A stretch of DNA of 37,227 nt. Origin: Sphingomonas bacterium (GTDB lineage: Bacteria; Pseudomonadota; Alphaproteobacteria; Sphingomonadales; Sphingomonadaceae). Positions 30,350 to 37,227 of the stretch are shown here, one piece after another. The position numbers were made by a program, and so were the translations under genes. Position 1 is the first letter of the stretch. Each line of letters begins with the position of its first letter. Location: the NCBI RefSeq assembly GCF_028289855.1, contig NZ_JAQGKZ010000060.1, positions 1 through 37,227 of the forward strand, written 5' to 3'. The notes below the pieces were generated by a model that did no database searches, was not told where the DNA came from, and was given only the letters and a program-made list of their open reading frames with translations.

Positions 30350-30547
30350 ATGAAGAAGCTCGTTATTCTCTCGCTGATCGCGCCCGCCGTCCTCGGCCTC
30401 GCCGCTTGCGGCGGCGCGAAGGACCAGGGCAATGTCGTGACCAACGATGTCGTCAGCAACGCCGACGATTTCAACCTGAGCGACGATGCGAACACCGTCG
30501 ACGCCAACGCGACCGTTCCGGTCGAGAACGTCGCCAACGCGAACTGA
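30350..30547 (+). CDS. small lipoprotein
   Basis: 65 residues. It starts MKKLVILSLIAPAVLGLAAC with a clear lipobox and acylated Cys20. The mature part is a 45-residue acidic, Asn/Asp/Val-rich, probably disordered sequence (VVTNDVVSNADDFNLSDDANTVDANATV). The start is ATG 30350, which gives the signal; the frame begins at 30302 without one. It has its own terminator and stands between the island end and rpiA. The function is unknown. Confidence 0.8.
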   Translation: MKKLVILSLIAPAVLGLAACGGAKDQGNVVTNDVVSNADDFNLSDDANTVDANATVPVENVANAN

Positions 30548-30576
30548 TCCGTCGGCGCTCAAGCGCCGATGATCCG

Positions 30577-30616
30577 GGGCCGCGTCACCTGTAAGGGGTG
30601 GCGCGGCCTTTTCGTT
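30577..30616 (+). terminator. intrinsic terminator of the small lipoprotein gene
   Basis: GGCCGCG-TCACC pairs with GGTGG-CGCGGCC, followed by TTTTCGTTTT. It ends about 20 bp before the rpiA start, so rpiA must have a promoter that overlaps it or depends on readthrough. Confidence 0.8.
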
Positions 30617-30635
30617 TTCTGGTAGCGCGTTGGCG

Positions 30636-31313
30636 ATGCAGGACGACGACAAAAAGTTGGCGGCCGAAACCGCGATTGCGGAAATCCGCGACGGGATGCG
30701 CGTCGGGTTGGGCAGCGGATCGACGGTCGCGTTCGCGATCGCGGCGATCGGGCGCCAGTTGGCGAGCTGGCCCAAGGCGACGTTCTTTTCGACATCGCAA
30801 TCGACGACGCGAGCAGCGCGAGAGGCCGGCATATCGATCGCGCGTTTCGCCGATCAGGTCGAGATCGATCTGGCGATCGACGGAGTCGACGAAATCGATC
30901 CCCAGTTTTGCGCGATCAAGGGTGGCGGCGGAGCGCTGCTCCGCGAAAAAGTCGTTGCCAGCGCCGCCGAGCGAATGGTCGCCATTGCCGACGGCTCGAA
31001 ACAAGTCGGGGTCCTAGGCGCGCCGGTGCCCGTCGAAGTGCTGCCCTTTGCGCAGATGTTTGTTGCGGGACGCGTTGCGGCGCTTGACGGCGAACCAATG
31101 CTGCGAGCGGCTGGCGATAAGGAATATCGCACCAATCAGGGCAATCTGATCCTCGATTGCCATTTTGGCGCGATCTTCGATTCGGAAAAACTTGCCTTCG
31201 AACTCCAGGCAATCCCCGGCGTGCTCGGACACGGCCTGTTCCTTACCGAAGTCGCCGCCGCCTATATCGCCGACAAGGGTGTCGTTACGAAAATGGAACG
31301 TAACGCCGCGTGA
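30636..31313 (+). CDS. rpiA: ribose-5-phosphate isomerase A
   Basis: Interconverts ribose 5-phosphate and ribulose 5-phosphate in the pentose phosphate pathway; cytosolic. 225 residues from ATG 30636; a TTG two codons earlier is less likely. Family motifs: GMRVGLGSGSTVAFAI (phosphate loop), STSQSTTRAAREAG, VEIDLAIDGVDEIDPQF with catalytic acids, IKGGGGALLREKVVA and LDCHFGAIFDSEKL. This is the first gene of the pentose-phosphate cluster. Confidence 0.96.
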   Translation: MQDDDKKLAAETAIAEIRDGMRVGLGSGSTVAFAIAAIGRQLASWPKATFFSTSQSTTRAAREAGISIARFADQVEIDLAIDGVDEIDPQFCAIKGGGGALLREKVVASAAERMVAIADGSKQVGVLGAPVPVEVLPFAQMFVAGRVAALDGEPMLRAAGDKEYRTNQGNLILDCHFGAIFDSEKLAFELQAIPGVLGHGLFLTEVAAAYIADKGVVTKMERNAA

Positions 31314-31413
31314 CGGGTGGCATGGTCGCGACGCGCACCATATAGGGCAGGGAAGGGCGCAACCGCCGCCGCGTCTGCGCGTTCCACCACCCGAGCCGGG
31401 AGCCGAAGCCAGC

Positions 31414-33492
31414 ATGTCCGATACCCAGACCGCCGACGTGGATCAGTTACAGGAAGACGGCAGCATCGATCGCCTGACGATCGACACGATCCGCACGCTG
31501 TCGATGGACGCGGTGCAAAAGGCGAATTCGGGGCATCCGGGAACGCCGATGGCATTGGCACCGGTTGGTTATACGCTTTGGTCGCAATTCCTGCGCTACG
31601 ATCCGTCGAAGCCCGATTGGCCCAACCGCGACCGTTTCGTGCTGTCGGTCGGGCATGCGTCGATGCTCCTATACTCGCTGCTCCATCTGGCTGGCGTTGA
31701 GGAGATCGACCGCGACGGCAAGAAGACCGGCAAGGAAGCGGTAAGTCTCAAGGACATAGAGGATTTCCGGCAGCTCGGGTCGAAGACCCCAGGCCATCCG
31801 GAATACCGCCACACCACCGGCGTCGAGACAACGACGGGGCCGCTCGGGCAGGGTTGCGGCAATTCGGTCGGCATGGCGATTGCCGAACGCTGGCTGGCGG
31901 CGCGCTATAACAAGCCCGGCTTCGACCTGTTCGACCATGACGTCTACGCGCTGTGCGGCGACGGCGACATGATGGAGGGCGTGTCGGCCGAGGCCGCGTC
32001 GATCGCCGGACACCTCAAGCTGTCGAACCTCTGCTGGATCTACGACAGCAACCACATCTCGATCGAGGGCTCGACGAGCCTCGCGTTCGACGAGGATGTC
32101 GGGAAGCGGTTCGAGGCGTATGGCTGGAACGTCATCCACGTGAACGACGCCAACGATTGCGATGCGATGGCGCAGGCGCTGGCGGCGTTCCGCAAGACCG
32201 ACGACCGCCCGACCTTCATCGTCGTCCATTCGATCATCGGCTGGGGCAGTCCGCGCGCGGGCAGCGAAAAGGCGCATGGCGAGGCACTTGGCGAAGAAAA
32301 CGTCAAGCTGACCAAGCAGGCCTATGGCTGGCCCGACGACAAGAATTTTTATGTACCCGACGGCGTGGTCGAGCATTTCAACGGCTGTGTCGCCGACCGC
32401 GGCGGTCCGTTGCGTGAGGCATGGGAGAAGACGCTGGCGAGCTATCGGACCGCGCAGCCCGATCTCGCCAAGGAACTGGATTTGATCCTGGCGGACAAGC
32501 TGCCCGACGGGTGGGACGCGGATGTTCCGGTGTTCGACGCGGATGAAAAGGGTCTCGCCAGCCGCGATGCGGGCGGCAAGGTGCTCAATGCGATCGTCAA
32601 GAACGTGCCGTGGCTGATCGGCGGGTCGGCCGACTTGGCGCCCTCGACCAAGACCGACATCAAGAATGCCGAATCGTTCGAACCCGGCAATTACGCCGGC
32701 GTCAACTTCCATTTCGGCGTGCGCGAACACAGCATGGGCGCGGTGGTCAACGGTATGGCGCTGTCGCACCTCCGGGCATATGGCAGCACATTCCTGGTGT
32801 TCCTCGATTACATGCGCGCGCCGGTCCGGCTGTCGTCGATCATGGAACTGGGCGCGGTGTGGGTTTACACGCACGACTCGATCGGGGTCGGCGAGGACGG
32901 CCCGACGCATCAGCCGATCGAGCATCTCGCAACGCTGCGCGCGATCCCCGGGCTCGACACGATCCGCCCCGGCGACGCCAACGAAGTCGCCGCAGCGTGG
33001 AAGGCGATTGTGGCCGATGGCGGGCATCCGACCGCGCTGATCCTGTCGCGTCAGGCGCTGCCGACGCTGGATCGCAAGAAATATGCGAGCGCCGACGGTG
33101 TCGCGAAGGGCGGATACATCCTCGCCGACAGCGACCATCCGCAGGTCATCCTGATCGCGACCGGCTCTGAAGTTTCGCTCGCGGTCGGCGCGTATGAGAA
33201 GCTCAAGGCCGACGGCATTGCCGCGCGCGTTGTCTCGATGCCCAGCTGGTTCCGCTACGAGAAGCAGTCCGACGCGTACAAGGAATCGGTACTACCGAAG
33301 AAGGTCGGCGCCCGGCTCGCGATCGAAATGGCGGGCGAGATCGGCTGGGACCGCTATATCGGGCTGTCGGGTAAGACGATCACGATGAACACGTTCGGTG
33401 CATCGGCGCCGCTCGCCAAGCTGGCCGATAAATTCGGGTTCACCGTCGACAACGTCGTGAAGACCGCCAAATCGATGCTGGAGAAGAAGTGA
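31414..33492 (+). CDS. tkt: transketolase
   Basis: Thiamine-diphosphate enzyme moving two-carbon units between sugar phosphates; 692 residues. The N-terminal domain has SGHPGTPMALAP, SVGHASMLLYSLLHLAG, GPLGQG and the ThDP/metal motif GDGDMMEGVSAEAASIAGHLKLSN. The pyrimidine domain has GSADLAPST, FHFGVREHSMGAVVNGMA and EDGPTHQPIEHL. The C-terminal domain ends with IATGSEVSLAVGAYEKL. Start ATG 31414 is favoured because homology begins soon after it; the frame is open upstream. A TATAGG box 70 bp upstream could give an extra promoter. The stop overlaps the tal start by one base (TGATG). Confidence 0.96.
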   Translation: MSDTQTADVDQLQEDGSIDRLTIDTIRTLSMDAVQKANSGHPGTPMALAPVGYTLWSQFLRYDPSKPDWPNRDRFVLSVGHASMLLYSLLHLAGVEEIDRDGKKTGKEAVSLKDIEDFRQLGSKTPGHPEYRHTTGVETTTGPLGQGCGNSVGMAIAERWLAARYNKPGFDLFDHDVYALCGDGDMMEGVSAEAASIAGHLKLSNLCWIYDSNHISIEGSTSLAFDEDVGKRFEAYGWNVIHVNDANDCDAMAQALAAFRKTDDRPTFIVVHSIIGWGSPRAGSEKAHGEALGEENVKLTKQAYGWPDDKNFYVPDGVVEHFNGCVADRGGPLREAWEKTLASYRTAQPDLAKELDLILADKLPDGWDADVPVFDADEKGLASRDAGGKVLNAIVKNVPWLIGGSADLAPSTKTDIKNAESFEPGNYAGVNFHFGVREHSMGAVVNGMALSHLRAYGSTFLVFLDYMRAPVRLSSIMELGAVWVYTHDSIGVGEDGPTHQPIEHLATLRAIPGLDTIRPGDANEVAAAWKAIVADGGHPTALILSRQALPTLDRKKYASADGVAKGGYILADSDHPQVILIATGSEVSLAVGAYEKLKADGIAARVVSMPSWFRYEKQSDAYKESVLPKKVGARLAIEMAGEIGWDRYIGLSGKTITMNTFGASAPLAKLADKFGFTVDNVVKTAKSMLEKK

Positions 33493-34601
33493 TGGGCCGC
33501 CTCAACGACCTCGAAGCGCTAGGCCAGGCCGTCTGGCTCGATTTCATCGACCGAAAGCTGCTCGCCGAGGGCGGGCTGAAAAAGCTCGTCGACGAGGACG
33601 GCATCACCGGCGTCACCAGCAACCCGTCGATTTTCGAAAAGGCGATGGGGCACGGCGACGCCTATGACGCCGAACTCGCCGAGTTCGACAAGACCAATCC
33701 CGACGCTTCGACCATGGCGCGGTACGAACATCTCGCGATTCAGGACATCCAAGCCGCGGCGGACATACTGCGCCCGATCTATGATCGGCTGGATGCGAAG
33801 GACGGCTATGTCAGCCTGGAAGTGTCGCCGTATCTCGCCAACGATACCGACGCGACAATCGCCGAGGCGGCGCGATTGTGGGCGGCGGTCGACCGGCCCA
33901 ATCTGATGATCAAGATCCCCGGCACGGCCGCCGGGGTTCCGGCGATCGCCGCGACGATCGCGACGGGGATTAATGTCAACGTCAAGCTATTGTTCTCGAT
34001 CAAGGCGTATCAGGCGGTGGCCTATGCGTACGTCGAGGGGCTGGAGATGCGCGTCGCGAAGGGCGAGCCGCTCGACCGGATCGCCAGCGTCGCGAGCTTC
34101 TTCGTCAGCCGGATCGACGGCAAGATCGACGACGCCATCGACGCTGGCACGGGCGGCGACGACGCCAAGGCGCTGAAGGGCAAGGTCGCGATCGCCAATG
34201 CCAAGGCTGCCTATGCCTGGTACGCTCAGGGGGTCGCGACCGATCGCTGGAAGGCGCTCGCCGACAAGGGCGCGATGGTGCAGCGGCTGCTCTGGGCGTC
34301 CACCGGCACCAAGAATCCCGATTATTCGGACGTGCTTTATCTGGATTCGCTGATCGGTCCCGACACGGTAAACACCGTGCCGCCCAAGACGATGGATGCG
34401 TTCCGCGATCATGGCACCGCGGCCGAGACGCTGACGCAGGATGTCGATGGCGCGAAGCATGTACTGGCGGAGGCCGAACGGCTCGGTCTCGACTTGGCGG
34501 GCGTGACCGATACGTTGGTGTCGGAGGGCGTCGCGTCGTTTTCCAAGGCGTTCGACGATCTGCTCGGCGCGATCGCCGCCAAGCATCCCGCCACCGCCTG
34601 A
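33492..34601 (+). CDS. tal: transaldolase
   Basis: Transfers dihydroxyacetone units between sugar phosphates through a Schiff-base lysine; 369 residues, the longer class seen in actinobacteria, cyanobacteria and some alphaproteobacteria. Motifs: [58 protein letters not shown] (with the catalytic lysine), [15 protein letters not shown] and [15 protein letters not shown]. Start ATG 33492 overlaps the tkt stop; a GTG directly before it is also in frame. Confidence 0.95.
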   Translation: MGRLNDLEALGQAVWLDFIDRKLLAEGGLKKLVDEDGITGVTSNPSIFEKAMGHGDAYDAELAEFDKTNPDASTMARYEHLAIQDIQAAADILRPIYDRLDAKDGYVSLEVSPYLANDTDATIAEAARLWAAVDRPNLMIKIPGTAAGVPAIAATIATGINVNVKLLFSIKAYQAVAYAYVEGLEMRVAKGEPLDRIASVASFFVSRIDGKIDDAIDAGTGGDDAKALKGKVAIANAKAAYAWYAQGVATDRWKALADKGAMVQRLLWASTGTKNPDYSDVLYLDSLIGPDTVNTVPPKTMDAFRDHGTAAETLTQDVDGAKHVLAEAERLGLDLAGVTDTLVSEGVASFSKAFDDLLGAIAAKHPATA

Positions 34602-34618
34602 ACTATTCGGAGATTGCC

Positions 34619-35605
34619 ATGAAGATCGGGATCATCGGCCTTGGCCGGATGGGCGGCAATATCGCACGGCGGCTGATGCGCGCGGGGCATCAAACGGTGG
34701 TGTACGACCGCGCGCCCGAAACGGTGAAGGAATTGGTTGGCGACGGCGCGATCGGGGCCGGGTCGCTCGACGAGATGAAGGCCAAACTCGACGGGCAGGC
34801 AATTTTCTGGGTGATGCTGCCGGCGGGCGACCCGACCGACCAGACGATCGAGACGCTGTCGGGGATGTGTGCCAAGGGCGATATCATCATCGATGGCGGT
34901 AACACCTTCTACAAGGACGACATAAAGCGCGCCAAGCACCTGTCCAGAAAGCACATTCATTATGTCGACGTCGGCACGTCGGGCGGCGTTTGGGGGCTCG
35001 AGCGCGGCTATTGCATGATGGTCGGTGGGGACGCCGACGTGGTGAAAACGCTCGATCCGATCCTCGAAGCGCTGGCACCGGGCGTTGGCACCATCCCGCG
35101 CACCCCGAACAGGATGGCGCAGGAGGGCGAGGATCCGCGCGCCGAGAAGGGCTATATCCACGCCGGGCCAGCCGGGGCGGGCCACTTCGTCAAGATGGTG
35201 CACAACGGTATCGAATACGGACTGATGCAGGCGTACGCGGAGGGCTTCGACATCCTGTCCTCCAAAAGCTCCGACAGATTGCCCGAGGACGAACGCTTCG
35301 ACCTCAACCTGACCGACATCGCTGAAGTGTGGCGGCGCGGCAGCGTGATTTCGTCCTGGTTGCTCGATCTGTGCGCGTCGGCGCTCGCGCATGACATGAC
35401 GCTCGAGCAATTCTCCGGGCGAGTCGCCGATTCGGGCGAAGGGCATTGGACGATCGAGGCGGCGATGGAGGAAGCGGTGCCCGCGCACGTGCTGACCGCC
35501 GCACTGTTCGCGCGCTATCGCAGCCGGGTTGAGCACACGTACGGCGACAAATTGCTGTCGGCGATGCGCTTCGGCTTCGGCGGGCATGTGGAAATGCCGC
35601 AGTGA
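34619..35605 (+). CDS. gnd: 6-phosphogluconate dehydrogenase, decarboxylating (short type)
   Basis: Oxidises 6-phosphogluconate to ribulose 5-phosphate with release of CO2 and NAD(P)H. 328 residues, the short class (as YqeC/GntZ), often NAD-preferring. The Rossmann motif [16 protein letters not shown] lies at the N-terminus, then [78 protein letters not shown] with the catalytic Lys, and the C-terminal [30 protein letters not shown] stands 6 bp before ATG 34619. The stop overlaps the following HAD gene's GTG start. Confidence 0.95.
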   Translation: MKIGIIGLGRMGGNIARRLMRAGHQTVVYDRAPETVKELVGDGAIGAGSLDEMKAKLDGQAIFWVMLPAGDPTDQTIETLSGMCAKGDIIIDGGNTFYKDDIKRAKHLSRKHIHYVDVGTSGGVWGLERGYCMMVGGDADVVKTLDPILEALAPGVGTIPRTPNRMAQEGEDPRAEKGYIHAGPAGAGHFVKMVHNGIEYGLMQAYAEGFDILSSKSSDRLPEDERFDLNLTDIAEVWRRGSVISSWLLDLCASALAHDMTLEQFSGRVADSGEGHWTIEAAMEEAVPAHVLTAALFARYRSRVEHTYGDKLLSAMRFGFGGHVEMPQ

Positions 35606-36408
35606 TCCGATTGGTCGTGTCGGACGTCGACGGCACGCTGGTTCGCAGGGACAAGTCGCTCAGCCCGCAGACGATCGCGGCGGTGCATCGGCTGCGCGCG
35701 GCGGAGATCCCGTTCACGCTGATATCGGCGCGACCGGTATCAGGCGTGATGCCGCTGGTCGCACCGCTCGGCATCGACATTCCGCTCGCCGCGTTCAACG
35801 GCGGCATCCTGTTTCGTCCCGATGGCAGCGAGATCGTCGCGCATCCGATCGACCGCGCGGTGGTCGAAGGCGTGTTCGCGCTGGCCGAGGAACTGGCGGT
35901 CGATCGCTGGGTGTTCGCCAGCGGGCAATGGTATGCGAGCGCCGATCAGGGCGTGCATGTCGAGCATGAGCGCGTCGCGTCGAACCAGGCGCCGATCGTG
36001 CGCACCAACTTCGCCGATCTCTACGACGCTGCCGACAAGGTGACCTTCGTCAGCGACGAGCGCGCGTTGCTTAAGGCGCTGGCCGACCGGGCCGTTGCGG
36101 CATTCGGTGACCGCGCGACGATCGGGCAGAGCCAGACCTATTACCTCGACGTCACCGACACCGCCGCCAACAAGGGCGATGGCGTCGCGGCGCTGGCGCA
36201 AATGCTCGGTATCGACCTGGCCGATGTCGTCGTGCTCGGCGACATGGACAACGATGTCGCGATGTTCGACCGCGCGGGGCTGTCGGTGGCGATGGGGCAG
36301 GCGCCTGACGCGGTGAAGGCCAAGGCCGACTGGGTGTCGAGCACCAATCAGGAGGACGGCGTCGCACATGCGATCGACGCGTTCATTTTGCCGAAGGTAC
36401 AATCATGA
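35602..36408 (+). CDS. HAD-IIB (Cof-type) phosphatase
   Basis: 268 residues of the Cof/YbjI-type haloacid dehalogenase superfamily, dephosphorylating sugar phosphates or similar. Motif I is [13 protein letters not shown] with the nucleophile and general acid aspartates, motif II is the SARP of [11 protein letters not shown], a type IIB cap runs from about 80 to 190, and motif IV is [17 protein letters not shown]. The GTG start overlaps the gnd stop (GTGA), and its own stop overlaps the next HAD gene, so all three are coupled. Position suggests a sugar-phosphate substrate linked to the pentose phosphate pathway. Confidence 0.9.
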   Translation: MIRLVVSDVDGTLVRRDKSLSPQTIAAVHRLRAAEIPFTLISARPVSGVMPLVAPLGIDIPLAAFNGGILFRPDGSEIVAHPIDRAVVEGVFALAEELAVDRWVFASGQWYASADQGVHVEHERVASNQAPIVRTNFADLYDAADKVTFVSDERALLKALADRAVAAFGDRATIGQSQTYYLDVTDTAANKGDGVAALAQMLGIDLADVVVLGDMDNDVAMFDRAGLSVAMGQAPDAVKAKADWVSSTNQEDGVAHAIDAFILPKVQS

Positions 36409-37154
36409 AGAAGCTGATCGCTTTCGACCTCGACGGCACGCTTGCGCTGTCGAAACAGCCGCTAGACGACCGCATGGCGAATGCGATCGCCGACCTGCTC
36501 GACGTCGCCAAGGTCGATATCATCTCGGGCGGCGACTGGCCGCAATTCGAAAAGCAAGTGATCGGGCGGATGATCGACCGCGCCAACCTGGGTAATCTGT
36601 TTATCCAGCCGACCACCGGTACCAAGCTGTACCGCTTCATCGACGGCGCGTGGAAGGCGATCTACGCCGAATTGTTCAGCGAGGACGAGCGCAAGCACAT
36701 CATCGCCGCGTTCGACCAGGCGATGGCGGAAGAGGGCCTCGACCAAGGCAAGACGTGGGGCGACCGAGTCGAGGACCGCGGCAGTCAGGTGACCTTTTCC
36801 GCGCTCGGACAACAGGCGCCGCTCGAGGCCAAGGACAGTTGGGACCCCGACCACGTCAAGCGCAAGAAATTGCAGGCGCGGCTGCGCGGGATGCTGCCCG
36901 ATCTGTCGATCAACATCGGCGGATCGACCTCGATCGACATCACGCGCAAGGGCGTCGACAAGGCGTATGGGTTGAAGAAACTGCTGCCCGAAGCAGGGGT
37001 GACGGCGGAGGAAGTGCTGTTCCTCGGCGACGCGATCTTCCCGGGTGGGAACGATTATCCCGCGAAGGAAATGGGACTCGACACGATCAAGGTCGAGTCG
37101 ATCGAGGACACGAGGCGGGTGATCGAGACGATCGTACTGGTTCTAAAAGGCTGA
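36405..37154 (+). CDS. HAD-IIB hydrolase resembling eukaryotic-type phosphomannomutase
   Basis: 249 residues. Motif I is LIAFDLDGTLALSKQPLDDRM, then DIISGGDWPQFEKQV, TTGTKLYRFIDGAWKAIY, a cap domain with RKKLQARLRGMLPDLSINIGGSTSIDITRKGVDKAYGLKKLL, and LFLGDAIFPGGNDYPAKEMGLDTIKV as the metal loop. The GGSTSIDITRKGVDK block and GDA-PGGNDY loop are those of PMM-like HAD-IIB enzymes, as used for phosphomannose or other hexose phosphates. Start ATG overlaps the previous stop (ATGA). Whether it is a mutase or a simple phosphatase cannot be told from sequence. Confidence 0.85.
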   Translation: MKKLIAFDLDGTLALSKQPLDDRMANAIADLLDVAKVDIISGGDWPQFEKQVIGRMIDRANLGNLFIQPTTGTKLYRFIDGAWKAIYAELFSEDERKHIIAAFDQAMAEEGLDQGKTWGDRVEDRGSQVTFSALGQQAPLEAKDSWDPDHVKRKKLQARLRGMLPDLSINIGGSTSIDITRKGVDKAYGLKKLLPEAGVTAEEVLFLGDAIFPGGNDYPAKEMGLDTIKVESIEDTRRVIETIVLVLKG

Positions 37155-37170
37155 CCGCAGCCCAAATACT

Positions 37171-37198
37171 CCATCACCCTGAACTTGTTTCAGGGTCC
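37171..37198 (+). repeat. intergenic repeat element, family 1 (left arm; cut by the window end)
   Basis: 28 bp identical to 11570-11597 except for one base (A for G at the third position). The right arm would lie beyond 37227. Confidence 0.75.
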
Positions 37199-37227
37199 AT
37201 GTCTCCGCCAGCGCCGTCATTCCTTGC

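Overview
The window looks like a chromosome segment of a sphingomonad (Alphaproteobacteria, Sphingomonas or a close relative). The basis is high-GC coding sequence, CtrA-type TTAA-N7-TTAA sites, a DUF2497/PopZ-like gene behind a pcm-tolC pair, the magnesium-type HemB, and intergenic inverted repeats of a kind common in this order. No database search was possible, so the genus is an inference.

Layout. 1-2704: 5' part of a UvrD/PcrA helicase gene (minus), a secreted amidohydrolase and a small orphan gene. 2705-4275: a regulatory stretch. It holds a strong candidate small RNA (three stem-loops with C-rich loops, promoter and terminator, minus strand), two small proline-rich membrane proteins (the second appears to start at ATA), a 17-codon ORF with a perfect Shine-Dalgarno followed by a long hairpin, and two CtrA-like boxes. 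4276-8558: an EAL c-di-GMP phosphodiesterase, a TPR sensor histidine kinase with a damaged receiver domain, and a stand-alone receiver. 8569-16717: tRNA-Cys, a Pcm-like methyltransferase, TolC, PopZ-like protein, S9 peptidase and ValRS, with two inverted-repeat elements between genes. 16733-21478: a secreted protein, MATE transporter, HemB, two tandem GNAT acetyltransferases and a lipoprotein.

21584-30132 is an 8.5-kb integrated island. It sits in the 3' half of tRNA-Arg(ACG) and is bounded by a perfect 48-bp direct repeat. It carries a tyrosine integrase, an AlpA-like helix-turn-helix protein, a DUF3987 protein, a run of small phage-like genes including a DUF5681-type protein, and a controller-protein-like XRE regulator with C-box-like operators. 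Next to the tRNA is a three-gene operon: a two-helix membrane protein with a ThsA-type macro domain, a ThsB-like TIR protein (together resembling type II Thoeris anti-phage defence), and a third small membrane protein not recognised as part of Thoeris. The whole reads as a small satellite-like element carrying defence cargo, and is the most interesting part of the window.

30135-37154: the displaced terminator of tRNA-Arg, a small lipoprotein, then a pentose-phosphate operon (rpiA, tkt, tal, gnd) that runs with overlapping or nearly overlapping ends into two HAD-IIB phosphatases. The window ends in another copy of the first intergenic repeat.
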